Assembly (NCBI GenBank): GCA_009885425.1 | Contig: VFKS01000263.1 | Coordinates: 1 to 22,998, forward strand | From: Novosphingobium sp. | GTDB taxonomy: Bacteria; Pseudomonadota; Alphaproteobacteria; Sphingomonadales; Sphingomonadaceae | Reading direction: 5' to 3' | DNA length: 22,998 nt | In this document: positions 15,345-22,474 of the stretch, in pieces | Layout of the letters: every line of letters begins with the position of its first letter | Numbering within the stretch: the first letter of the stretch is position 1 | Notes under the pieces: generated by a model | Databases searched by the model: none | What the model was told of the DNA's origin: nothing | Seen by the model: only the letters and a program-made list of their open reading frames with translations | Made by a program: the position numbers and the translations under genes

Positions 15345-16379
15345 TCAATTGCCCCCTGCAGATTCTTCAGTGGTGGTCTTGCCGCGGGTCACGCGGACCA
15401 CCGGGGCGGAGCGGACCGGAGCCGAGGCAGCGCCGCGCGAACCTGACACCATCGGAGTGGAGTAAGTCGGGGCATAGCTGGGCGCAGGCCGGGTCGATTC
15501 GGTCGGAGGAGCGGTCCGGCGCTGGAAGCGCGAGACATCACCACCGGTAACGAAGGTTCCGCCGCCGTCGATCGGACGGTTCATCGCCTGGCTCAGGAAC
15601 TTTTCTTCCTGCTCCTTGCTGGCGCCGGTTGGAACCTTGAGAGTGCCGCTGGCGATCGCTTGATCGAGCTCGGACTGGTTATCGGCGAGGCTGCGCAACG
15701 ATAGGCTGAGCGTGCCGATGGTCTGGGCCACGGCGATCTTTTCAGCGATCTTGGGGGTGACTTCGAGCGTAACGGTACGGAACGCGCGAACCACGGTCTT
15801 GCCTTCTTCAACGGTCGTTTCGGTCGACTGGTCGGTGGCGAGGACGCGGACATTGCGCAGGATCGTTTCGGTGGCCTTCAGCGGCGAACCGCCATCGCGG
15901 CCCGCAACGGTCTGGGTCAGCATCAGGTCGACATGGTCGCCCGGGAAGACAAAGCCGCCCACGCCGGTCTTGGCCGAAACAGGGATCGTCACGGCGCGCA
16001 TGCCAGGGCCCAGCGCCGCCGCCAGGAAGCCGCGATCACCCGGAGCGACAAGCGCGCCCTGGGTAACTGGCTGACCGGCGGTGATCGGATAGCGGACCAC
16101 GGTGCCCAGCAGCTTGTTCATGTCGGCCTCGCCGTCGATGAAGTAAGCGTCCTGGACCATTTCCTTGGGCCACTGCTGGAAGGCAATCGAATCGGCGGTA
16201 ATGATCGTGCCGACTGGCAGGGCGCGCTGGGCGACCAGAACCTTGGGACCCTTGGAGGCTTCTTGTGCAGCTTCTGCCTTGGGTGCGGATGCACCGGCAA
16301 ACAGGCTCCGTGCAGCCATGGCCGTTCCGACCGCGATGATCAGTGCGCCAAGCAGCAGCAACAGCTTCTTTTTATCCAT
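15345..16379 (-). CDS. cpaB: Tad pilus assembly protein CpaB/RcpC
   Basis: A 344-residue protein with an N-terminal membrane anchor (about 6-24) and a SAF-type domain: VLVAQRALPVGTIITADSI (about 48-66) and YPITAGQPVTQGALVAPGDRGFLAAALGPGMRAVTIPV, followed by GGFVFPGDHVDLMLTQ, the RcpC/CpaB signature. CpaB is a periplasmic component that supports the CpaC secretin channel. The last 60 residues are rich in Pro, Ser, Thr and Arg and probably flexible. It is separated from cpaA by 71 bp and abuts cpaC. Confidence 0.93.
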   Translation of the reverse strand: MDKKKLLLLLGALIIAVGTAMAARSLFAGASAPKAEAAQEASKGPKVLVAQRALPVGTIITADSIAFQQWPKEMVQDAYFIDGEADMNKLLGTVVRYPITAGQPVTQGALVAPGDRGFLAAALGPGMRAVTIPVSAKTGVGGFVFPGDHVDLMLTQTVAGRDGGSPLKATETILRNVRVLATDQSTETTVEEGKTVVRAFRTVTLEVTPKIAEKIAVAQTIGTLSLSLRSLADNQSELDQAIASGTLKVPTGASKEQEEKFLSQAMNRPIDGGGTFVTGGDVSRFQRRTAPPTESTRPAPSYAPTYSTPMVSGSRGAASAPVRSAPVVRVTRGKTTTEESAGGN

Positions 16380-16450
16380 GGCTTTACGAGCCCCCTAGAA
16401 GAAATCCGAAAACGTCCGTGTTTAATCGACCAAACTGGTTAAAATCTGGT
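16380..16450 (-). promoter_or_regulatory. cpaA-cpaB spacer with TTAACC / TTAA elements
   Basis: The 71-bp spacer is the longest within the pilus run and is AT-richer than its surroundings. On the coding strand it holds TTAACC, 13 bases later GATTAA, and CCAG repeated 12 bases apart; cpaB's AGGGGG ribosome-binding site lies at its end. TTAACC resembles a CtrA half-site, but the TTAA spacing is not the CtrA 7 bp. An internal promoter is possible, not shown. Confidence 0.25.
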
Positions 16451-17149
16451 TCACCCCAGCCCGGAGGCTGACAGAGCCCCCGCCGCTGGTGGCAAGAATT
16501 GACTGGCCAGAACCAGCAAGCCGCCGGTTGAAATGGCCAGACCATAAGGCACCGGGATCCGGCCCTTCTGATTGCGAGAAACAACTATCGCACCAGCGGC
16601 GGTGATGATCAGCACGCCGGCAACCGCCAGCTTGACTGCGAAACCGGGCAGGACAGCGCCAGCATTCAGCGGCGCGCCGCCGTTCATCACCCAGGCGATG
16701 TAGCACGAGCCCAGCAGCCACAGCGTGGTGCTGGTATAGGCCAGGGTGCGCTTGCCCGGGGCATCGCTGCCCAGCGAAAGATTGCGAGCGCCTGCGACCA
16801 TCGACATCGCCCCACCGACCAGTGAGGTCAGGAACAGGACGGTGAAGAACACCAGCGGCGGCAGCCACAGCGATAGTGCCGCCAGCAGCTTGACATCGCC
16901 GCCGCCCATTCCGCCCTTGGCGAAGATCAGCGCAAAAGCGAACAGCACGATCAGCGCCATGCCGATCTGCCAAGCCACATCAGGCCACAGCGAAAATCCG
17001 GCAGAAAACCAATAAAGCGGGGCCGCCAGCGCAATTGCGCCGTTCAGCCAATTGTCGATCTGGCGCCGCTTGAGATCGGTATAGGCCGCAGTCGCCAGTG
17101 CGATTGCCAAGCCCCCGAGCAGCAGGTAACGAAAATCGACGTCCGGCAT
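16451..17149 (-). CDS. cpaA: Prepilin peptidase CpaA/TadV
   Basis: This 232-residue, strongly hydrophobic protein is an A24-family aspartic prepilin peptidase, processing Flp-type pilins at the inner membrane. The catalytic aspartates are Asp25 (YTDLKRRQIDN) and Asp85 in the GxGD motif (MGGGDVKLL). Six or more membrane segments are visible. There is no N-terminal methyltransferase domain, as usual for the Tad branch. It is the first gene of the cpa/tad run, with AGGGGG before its ATG, divergent from the hydrolase at 17225 across a 75-bp spacer. Its pilin substrate is not encoded in the window. Confidence 0.92.
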   Translation of the reverse strand: MPDVDFRYLLLGGLAIALATAAYTDLKRRQIDNWLNGAIALAAPLYWFSAGFSLWPDVAWQIGMALIVLFAFALIFAKGGMGGGDVKLLAALSLWLPPLVFFTVLFLTSLVGGAMSMVAGARNLSLGSDAPGKRTLAYTSTTLWLLGSCYIAWVMNGGAPLNAGAVLPGFAVKLAVAGVLIITAAGAIVVSRNQKGRIPVPYGLAISTGGLLVLASQFLPPAAGALSASGLG

Positions 17150-17224
17150 TGCAGGCCCCCTGTTAGTGGGAGCCTGTCTAAGCGGCAGGACTTACCAAAA
17201 AGTAACTACCCTCAGGAGGCTGGA
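17150..17224. promoter_or_regulatory. Divergent spacer between cpaA and the alpha/beta hydrolase
   Basis: Promoters for the pilus run (-) and the hydrolase pair (+) should lie here or overlap the gene ends. CAGGC (17152-17156) and GCCTG (17172-17176) could fold over the cpaA ribosome-binding site. A perfect AGGAGG (17214-17219) serves the hydrolase. I could not pick a convincing -35/-10 pair on either strand. Confidence 0.35.
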
Positions 17225-18181
17225 ATTAGCCAAGAGCTGAAAGCAAGCGAACGCCGGGAAATCCCTGCAATCGCGGTTGAGAGCCTGTGGCAGGCAAGTG
17301 GCGGTCACCCGGTTCGCCGGATCGACTGGCCGGTGCCCCAGGACGGCGCCAAGGGCTCAATCCTGTTCGTGCAGGGCCGGGCCGATTTCTATGAGAAGTA
17401 TCTCGACGTTATGGCCCACTGGCACGCGGCCGGGTGGCGGGTGACCGGTTCGGACTGGCGCGGGCAGGGCGGATCGGGGCGATTGGGTGCCGATGCCGTC
17501 ACCGGACATATCGATGACTATGCCACCTGGGTCGACGATCTGGCGCTGCTGTGGGCGCGCTGGAAGGCCGAAACGCCGGGTCCGCACATTCTGGCCGGGC
17601 ATTCGATGGGCGGTCACCTGGTGCTCCGCGCGGCCGCTGAAGGCCGGATCGATCCGGACGGGATCATCCTTGCCGCGCCGATGCTGGGCTTTGCCGCCTC
17701 CGTCCTGCCGGTGCCGCTGATGCACCTGATCGCCAAAGTGATGACCCGGATCGGCGATCCGCGCCGCCCAGCCTGGAAATGGAGTGACGAGCCCGGCGTG
17801 CCGCCTGATTCGCGCGCGGGCCTGCTGACCCACGATCCCGAGCGCTATCAAGATGAGCTGTTCTGGCGGGCCAAACGCCCTGAACTGGTCACCGGTCCGG
17901 GCAGCTGGGGCTGGGTCGAGCGCGGCTATGCTTCGATGCGCAAACTGACTGCGCCAGGCGTGCTCGAGGCGGTCCGGATCCCGGTGCTGGTGCTGGGAAC
18001 CGACAATGACAAGCTGGTCGCCTTTGGCCCGGTCGCCAAGGCAGCAGAGCGTCTCCCGAATTGCCAACTGGTCCATTTTGGCGCGGAGAGCCACCACGAG
18101 ATATTGCGCGAGGCCGATGGCGTGCGCAGCCGCGCGCTGGCCGCCTGCGAAACCTTTATGGAGCGGATCGCAGCAGGATGA
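17225..18181 (+). CDS. Alpha/beta hydrolase, monoacylglycerol lipase/lysophospholipase type, apparent ATT start
   Basis: The protein has the serine hydrolase fold with nucleophile Ser127 in GHSMG, a likely acid in LGTDNDKL and His in ESHHEIL, as in monoacylglycerol lipase and lysophospholipase L2 relatives. It would release fatty acids from monoacylglycerol or lysophospholipid. The first standard start in frame (GTG 17333) has no ribosome-binding site and would remove ERREIPAIAVESLWQASGG...RRIDWP, a segment I recognise as the family's normal N-terminus. The frame is open further upstream, and a perfect AGGAGG lies 5 bases before ATT at 17225, followed by AGCCAAGAGCTG. One change (ATT for ATG) would give the ordinary start MSQEL. 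Length from ATT is 318 residues. The stop overlaps the next gene as ATGA. Confidence 0.85.
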   Translation: MSQELKASERREIPAIAVESLWQASGGHPVRRIDWPVPQDGAKGSILFVQGRADFYEKYLDVMAHWHAAGWRVTGSDWRGQGGSGRLGADAVTGHIDDYATWVDDLALLWARWKAETPGPHILAGHSMGGHLVLRAAAEGRIDPDGIILAAPMLGFAASVLPVPLMHLIAKVMTRIGDPRRPAWKWSDEPGVPPDSRAGLLTHDPERYQDELFWRAKRPELVTGPGSWGWVERGYASMRKLTAPGVLEAVRIPVLVLGTDNDKLVAFGPVAKAAERLPNCQLVHFGAESHHEILREADGVRSRALAACETFMERIAAG

Positions 18182-19263
18182 GCCAGCGGTTCGATTTCGC
18201 GATTATCGGCGCCGGGATGGCAGGGGCCTCGCTCGCTGCGGGGCTCGCTGCTCATGGCCGGGTGCTGCTGCTGGAGGCTGAGGAACGCCCCGGATACCAC
18301 GCCACCGGGCGATCGGCAGCGTTCTGGACCGAGAGTTATGGCGGGCCGCTCGTGCTGCCCTTAACCGCCGCATCGCGCGAGTTTTTCGATGACCATGGTC
18401 TGCTGGCACTGCGCGGTGCCTTGACGCTGGCACGGGCCGAAGAAGAGGCTGGACTGACTGCCTTTACCGACAAATTTTCAGCCCTTGGCGTGCGGGTTGA
18501 AGCGCTCGACAGGCAAGCGTTGACCGCCCGTGTGCCGGACCTGAAAGACGAATGGCAGCTGGGTGCGTGGGAGCCCGATTGCTGCGATATCGACGTCGCC
18601 GCGCTGCACCAGCTGTGGTTGCGGCAGGCCAAGCGGCTGGGGGCGGAGCTTCTCTGCCGGGCGCGATTGGCCGCCGCGCAGCACAGCGCGGGTGGCTGGA
18701 CCGCGACGCTTGAGGACGGGCGTGCATTCACCGCCCGCGTCCTGATCAATGCCGCTGGGGCCTGGGCCGATCAGGTCGCCGCAATGGCAGGCGCGGCGCC
18801 GCTCGGTCTGACCCCACTGCGCCGTACGGTGGCGCAGTTGCGGATGGGATCGCCCGTGCCAGCCGATCTGCCGCTGGTACTCGGCTTTGACGGATCGTTC
18901 TATTTCAAGCCCGAAGGCGGCAAGCTATGGCTGAGCCCGCATGACGAAAGCCCCAGCGCGCCCTGCGATGCTGCGCCTGAAGAACTGGACGTTGCCCTTG
19001 CGATCGACCGGTTTGAAGCCGTGACCGACTGGCCGATTGCTGCGGTTGAGCATAAGTGGGCCGGGCTGCGCACGTTCGCGCCAGATCGGTTGCCAGTTTA
19101 CGGCTTTGACCCGGGGCAGCGCGATTTCTTCTGGTTTGCCGGACAGGGCGGCTTTGGCATCCAGACCGCGCCGGCCGCGGCCGATCTGGCGCTACGGCTA
19201 TTGCTGGGGCAGAGCGGCGGTGCGGTTGATCCAGCGCCTTACAGCCTAGCGCGGTTCCGCTAA
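18178..19263 (+). CDS. FAD-dependent oxidoreductase, D-arginine dehydrogenase (DauA)-like, DAO family
   Basis: The 361-residue protein has the FAD-binding [10 protein letters not shown] (11-20), Glu33 at the ribose position, [17 protein letters not shown] (39-55) and LINAAGAW (189-196). The second signature is [16 protein letters not shown] with QGGFGIQT near the end. Compared by eye with Pseudomonas DauA as I remember it, Tyr53, Arg222, Tyr249, Arg305 and Gly332 are kept (here Tyr54, Arg216, Tyr242, Arg298, Gly325). His48 becomes Phe49, and Glu87, which reads the arginine side chain, becomes Ala81. It probably oxidises a D-amino acid or related amine, but not necessarily arginine. The ATG at 18178 overlaps the hydrolase stop. 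Its stop overlaps the convergent rnhA stop. Confidence 0.85.
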   Translation: MSQRFDFAIIGAGMAGASLAAGLAAHGRVLLLEAEERPGYHATGRSAAFWTESYGGPLVLPLTAASREFFDDHGLLALRGALTLARAEEEAGLTAFTDKFSALGVRVEALDRQALTARVPDLKDEWQLGAWEPDCCDIDVAALHQLWLRQAKRLGAELLCRARLAAAQHSAGGWTATLEDGRAFTARVLINAAGAWADQVAAMAGAAPLGLTPLRRTVAQLRMGSPVPADLPLVLGFDGSFYFKPEGGKLWLSPHDESPSAPCDAAPEELDVALAIDRFEAVTDWPIAAVEHKWAGLRTFAPDRLPVYGFDPGQRDFFWFAGQGGFGIQTAPAAADLALRLLLGQSGGAVDPAPYSLARFR

Positions 19264-19694
19264 AGCACCGCCAGCGCCGCGTCGCTGGCCAGTTTGTCGG
19301 CGCGCTCGTTTTCGGGGTGGCCGTCGTGGCCCTTGACCCAGATCCATTCGATCCGGTGGCGCTTGATAGCGATCAGTAGCTCCTGCCACAGATCGGCATT
19401 GAGCACCGGCTTCCTGGCGGCGGTTCTCCAGCCGTTCTTTTGCCAGCCGAAGATCCACTTGGTGATCCCGTCGATCACATAGCGGCTGTCGGTGTGCAGG
19501 TGGACGTGGCACGGCTCCTTCAACACTTGCAGCGCGCGGATCACTGCGGTCAATTCCATCCGGTTGTTGGTGGTATCCGGCTCGTTTCCGGCCATGTCCT
19601 TTTCGTGGTGGCCCATCCGCAAGACCACGCCCCAGCCGCCCGGACCGGGGTTGCCCTTGCAGGCCCCGTCGGTGAAAACCTCGACCTTTTTCAT
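19260..19694 (-). CDS. rnhA: Ribonuclease HI
   Basis: A 144-residue protein with the complete DEDD site: Asp9 ([16 protein letters not shown]), Glu47 (NNRMEL), Asp69 (TDSRYV) and Asp133 (NERADKLA), plus His123 in [11 protein letters not shown], each one residue before the E. coli positions. It degrades the RNA strand of RNA-DNA hybrids in the cytoplasm. Length is normal, with no added hybrid-binding domain. The start overlaps the thrB stop as ATGA. Its stop overlaps by four bases the stop of the convergent oxidoreductase gene (CTAA at 19260-19263). Confidence 0.96.
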   Translation of the reverse strand: MKKVEVFTDGACKGNPGPGGWGVVLRMGHHEKDMAGNEPDTTNNRMELTAVIRALQVLKEPCHVHLHTDSRYVIDGITKWIFGWQKNGWRTAARKPVLNADLWQELLIAIKRHRIEWIWVKGHDGHPENERADKLASDAALAVL

Positions 19695-20674
19695 GAGCTT
19701 GCGAAGATCCCTGCATTAACCGGATCGGCGTAGAATTGCAGCCGCCGGGCAAACGCCATCGGGCTTTTGCGGACCACCAGCGCATCAGCCGGGGTGTTGA
19801 GCCAATCGAACGCGCGGCTCATGGTAAAGCGCAAGGCGGCAGCACGGGCCAGCACCGGCAAGGCCGTCCGCTCTGCTGCGGACAGGGGCCGCAGCGCCTC
19901 ATATCCCTCCAGCAATGCCGCCGAAATCGCCAGATTGAAATTGCCGCCTTGGGCATCGAAGCACCAGGCCGCGTGGGTCACCGCGATGTCATAGGCGGCG
20001 ATGTCCGTGCAGGCGAAGTAGAAGTCGATCAGCCCGGTGACTGTGCTGCCCAGCATCAGGACATTGTCGGGAAACAGATCGGCGTGGATCACTGCGCGGG
20101 GCAGCGCGGCAGGCCAGGCGGCTTCAAGCAGCGGCAGTTCGCGATCGACCAGATCGGCCAGTGCGGGGTCGATCTGCGTCATGCCGCCATGCCCGCAAGC
20201 CTCGGCCAAGCGGCGCGATTCGGCAAGACCCATGGCGTTTTCTCTGGATCCGGCAAAATCGGCGCTTGCCATGTGCATCTGTGCCAGCGCGCGTCCCACG
20301 GCGCGGGCCTGATCCGGCGTCGGATGACTGACCGAAACGCCGGGCAGAAATTCGATCAGCGCCACCGCTTTATCGCCAATCATCCGGTACAGCGCGCCGC
20401 CCCGGTCGTGGATCGTGCGCGGCACCGGGCAGCCCTTGGCGGCCAGGTGATCGAGCAGCGAAAGGAAGAACGGCAGGTCGGTCACTTCGATCCGGAATTC
20501 ATACATCGTCAGGATGAACCGCGCGGGCGTTCCATCCTTGCCGGTAGTTTCGATCAACCAGTTGGAGTTCGACACACCCTCGGCAATGCCCTTGGCGCTG
20601 GTCAGTTCGCCAACGTCGAAATGGATAATCAGCGCGGCCAGATCTTCGGCGCCGAGATGCGTGTAGACCGCCAT
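19691..20674 (-). CDS. thrB: Homoserine kinase, APH-like type (ThrB)
   Basis: The 327-residue protein is a homoserine kinase of the aminoglycoside-phosphotransferase fold, not the GHMP type of E. coli. It starts [13 protein letters not shown], carries the nucleotide-side [11 protein letters not shown] (about 33-43) and FILTMYE, and the catalytic [10 protein letters not shown] with metal-binding [10 protein letters not shown]. It phosphorylates homoserine on the way to threonine. The start overlaps the ispH stop by one base (TGATG), and its stop overlaps rnhA. The order ispH-thrB-rnhA recurs in alphaproteobacteria, which supports the assignment. Confidence 0.94.
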   Translation of the reverse strand: MAVYTHLGAEDLAALIIHFDVGELTSAKGIAEGVSNSNWLIETTGKDGTPARFILTMYEFRIEVTDLPFFLSLLDHLAAKGCPVPRTIHDRGGALYRMIGDKAVALIEFLPGVSVSHPTPDQARAVGRALAQMHMASADFAGSRENAMGLAESRRLAEACGHGGMTQIDPALADLVDRELPLLEAAWPAALPRAVIHADLFPDNVLMLGSTVTGLIDFYFACTDIAAYDIAVTHAAWCFDAQGGNFNLAISAALLEGYEALRPLSAAERTALPVLARAAALRFTMSRAFDWLNTPADALVVRKSPMAFARRLQFYADPVNAGIFASS

Positions 20675-21639
20675 CAGTCGGTCAGTTGCCGGGGCAGTTT
20701 GAACACCATCTTCTCTTCGGCAGTGACCACCTGTTCGACTGTCACATCGCGCAGGGCGCTGATCCGGTCGATCACCTCGCGGATCAGCTCATCGGGGGCA
20801 GAGGCCCCGGCGGTGAGGCCCAGCACATCGACGTTATCCAGCAAGTGGGGCGCGATTTCATCGCCGCGCTGGACCAGCATCCCGCGCGCGCCGCAGCGCT
20901 GCGCCACTTCGACCAGCCGCACCGAATTCGAGCTGTTGGGCGCGCCGATCACCAGCACCAGCTGGCATTCGGGCGCAATCGCCTTGACCGCCGCCTGCCG
21001 GTTGGACGTGGCATAGCAGATATCCTCGGCCTTGGGCCCGACGATCTGCGGGAACCGAGTGCGCAGCGCGGTGACGATTTCGGCGGTATCATCGACCGAC
21101 AAGGTGGTCTGGGTCAGGAAGGCCAAGGCATCGCCCGTGCCGAATGCCAGCGCGGCGACATCGTCCAGCGTTTCGACCAGCGTGATTGTCCCCTCGGGCA
21201 CTTGACCCAAAGTGCCGATCACTTCGGGGTGGCCCTTGTGTCCAATGAACAGGATGTGCCGCCCGGCATCGGTCTGGCGTTCGGCCTGGCGGTGAACCTT
21301 GGAGACCAGCGGGCACGTGGCATCGAGCCAATCGAGCCCGCGCGTGGTCGCTTCGGCGGGCACTGCCTTGGGCACACCGTGAGCGCTGAATACCACCGGG
21401 GCGCCATCGGGAACCTCGTCCAGTTCCTCGACAAAGATCGCGCCCTTGGCCTTCAGGCTATCGACCACAAACCGGTTGTGGACGATTTCGTGGCGGACAT
21501 AGACCGGCGCGCCATAGCGCTGCAGCGCCAGATCGACGATATCGATCGCGCGGTCGACCCCGGCACAGAATCCGCGCGGGGCGGCGAGCAAGAGGCGCAA
21601 GGGGCGCGGTGGGTCGGTTGGCAATCGGGCGTTCATCAT
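20674..21639 (-). CDS. ispH: 4-hydroxy-3-methylbut-2-enyl diphosphate reductase
   Basis: A 321-residue IspH (LytB): it makes IPP and DMAPP in the last step of the MEP isoprenoid pathway using a [4Fe-4S] cluster. The three cluster cysteines are Cys25 (PRGFCAGV), Cys109 (DATCPLV) and Cys208 ([10 protein letters not shown]). Substrate residues include His54 (HEIVHN), His87 (SAHGVP) and the [11 protein letters not shown] segment with Glu139. The SNS segment ([11 protein letters not shown]) is present. Two adjacent ATG codons begin the frame (21639 and 21636), so the exact start is uncertain by one codon. It is first in the ispH-thrB-rnhA operon. Confidence 0.96.
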   Translation of the reverse strand: MMNARLPTDPPRPLRLLLAAPRGFCAGVDRAIDIVDLALQRYGAPVYVRHEIVHNRFVVDSLKAKGAIFVEELDEVPDGAPVVFSAHGVPKAVPAEATTRGLDWLDATCPLVSKVHRQAERQTDAGRHILFIGHKGHPEVIGTLGQVPEGTITLVETLDDVAALAFGTGDALAFLTQTTLSVDDTAEIVTALRTRFPQIVGPKAEDICYATSNRQAAVKAIAPECQLVLVIGAPNSSNSVRLVEVAQRCGARGMLVQRGDEIAPHLLDNVDVLGLTAGASAPDELIREVIDRISALRDVTVEQVVTAEEKMVFKLPRQLTD

Positions 21640-21646
21640 GCGGCCT

Positions 21647-21673
21647 CTAGCGCTTTGCCTTGCGCGCCGCTAG
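21647..21673. promoter_or_regulatory. Inverted repeat in the ispH / lipoprotein divergent spacer
   Basis: CTAGCG and CGCTAG form perfect 6-bp arms 15 bp apart in the 77-bp spacer between divergent starts, immediately upstream of ispH. It could be a regulatory dyad. No clear -35/-10 pair was picked. Confidence 0.25.
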
Positions 21674-21716
21674 GGCTGGCGCAACACAGATTCCGGCTTC
21701 AGCCAAGGACAACCGA

Positions 21717-22367
21717 ATGACCGCTCGATTTCGCCTGATTTCCGCCCTCGCCGTGGCCGCTGCATTGGCGGGTTGCAAAGCCACCGGGGATATCGTGATC
21801 GACGAAGGCGTCGGCATCGCAGCGGTTCGTGATGCCTGCCCGGCGGTGGGCATACCTGATTTCACCGGCGATATCACGCTGTTCCGCACCCCGGGCGATA
21901 CCACTGCGGCCAATGTCGATGTCGTTGCGGCGATGACCAACGTGCGCAGCGAGTGCAACGATTCAGGTGAGAAAGTGTTCACCAATGTCAGCTTTGATGT
22001 TCTGGCCCGCCGCACCGATACCCGCGGCGCGCGGACAGTGACGATTCCCTATTTCATCACCGTGCTGCGCGGCGGCAAGGCCGTGGTTACTAAGCGGATC
22101 GGGCAGATTACCCTGGCCTTCGCCGATGGCCAGGAGCGCGCGCAGGGCCGCAGCTCCGGCGGGGCCTATGTCGACAAGGCCGAAGCATCGCTGCCGGCCG
22201 ATATCCGCGAACGGATCACCCGCCGTCGCCGCGCTGGCGAAGATGACGCAGCGGTCGATCCGCTGTCCGAACCTGAGGTGAAGGCCGCAATTGCGCGGGC
22301 GACCTTCGAAGTGCTGGTTGGTTTCCAGCTCAGCCAGGATCAGCTGACCTATAACGCTACCCGATAA
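21717..22367 (+). CDS. Putative outer-membrane lipoprotein of unknown function
   Basis: I do not recognise a named family. The 216-residue protein has a lipoprotein signal peptide ending in LAGC, with Cys20 lipidated. Ala21-Lys-Ala... is absent; the mature protein begins CKATG, with Lys at +2, which in the E. coli rule favours the outer membrane. The body is mainly beta-strand with alternating polarity ([44 protein letters not shown]), like a secreted beta-sandwich. Three Cys lie in the mature N-half. A Arg-rich, acidic-flanked helix ([15 protein letters not shown]) precedes the C-terminus. ATG 21717 was chosen for its AAGGA 7 bp upstream and intact signal peptide; an earlier TTG at 21660 would bury the signal. 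GC-rich hairpins follow. Confidence 0.8.
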   Translation: MTARFRLISALAVAAALAGCKATGDIVIDEGVGIAAVRDACPAVGIPDFTGDITLFRTPGDTTAANVDVVAAMTNVRSECNDSGEKVFTNVSFDVLARRTDTRGARTVTIPYFITVLRGGKAVVTKRIGQITLAFADGQERAQGRSSGGAYVDKAEASLPADIRERITRRRRAGEDDAAVDPLSEPEVKAAIARATFEVLVGFQLSQDQLTYNATR

Positions 22368-22370
22368 TGC

Positions 22371-22390
22371 AGGCGCGCCCGGGCGCGCCT
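22371..22390. terminator. 20-bp perfect GC palindrome after the lipoprotein gene
   Basis: AGGCGCGCCC is followed directly by its reverse complement GGGCGCGCCT, beginning 3 bases after the stop codon. It can fold as a very stable short hairpin, but no T-run follows, so it may act in Rho-dependent termination or 3'-end protection. Confidence 0.5.
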
Positions 22391-22404
22391 CCTCCATCCT
22401 TGCG

Positions 22405-22431
22405 GCGCCCTTGCCCAGCGGGTAGGGGCGC
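22405..22431 (+). promoter_or_regulatory. Second hairpin in the leader of argS
   Basis: GCGCCC (22405-22410) pairs with GGGCGC (22426-22431), and inside it CCC pairs with GGG around AGC, with a symmetric 3x3 internal loop (TTG/TAG). It lies 43 bases before the argS ATG. It could be a terminator stem or an argS leader element; no T-tract supports termination. Confidence 0.35.
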
Positions 22432-22474
22432 TGTTCGTTGTGTGGCCGCTTCAGGCCCAACCAAGAGCAGTTCG

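Noticed and set aside
16415..16440. Possible second copy of the TTAATCG palindrome (TTTAATCGACCAAACTGGTTAAA)
   Set aside because: Only the left half resembles the 2949 palindrome; the right half does not pair beyond ACCA/TGGT, so it is not the same operator.
18061..18177. Extended start for the FAD oxidoreductase inside the hydrolase gene
   Set aside because: The 39 added residues are out-of-frame hydrolase sequence; ATG 18178 begins right before the FAD-binding strand and overlaps the hydrolase stop in the usual ATGA manner.
19736..21016. 426-codon + strand frame over thrB and ispH, and a 344-codon frame at 20686-21720
   Set aside because: Both are antisense to well-supported thrB and ispH, with shadow-type composition and no recognisable domains or ribosome-binding sites.
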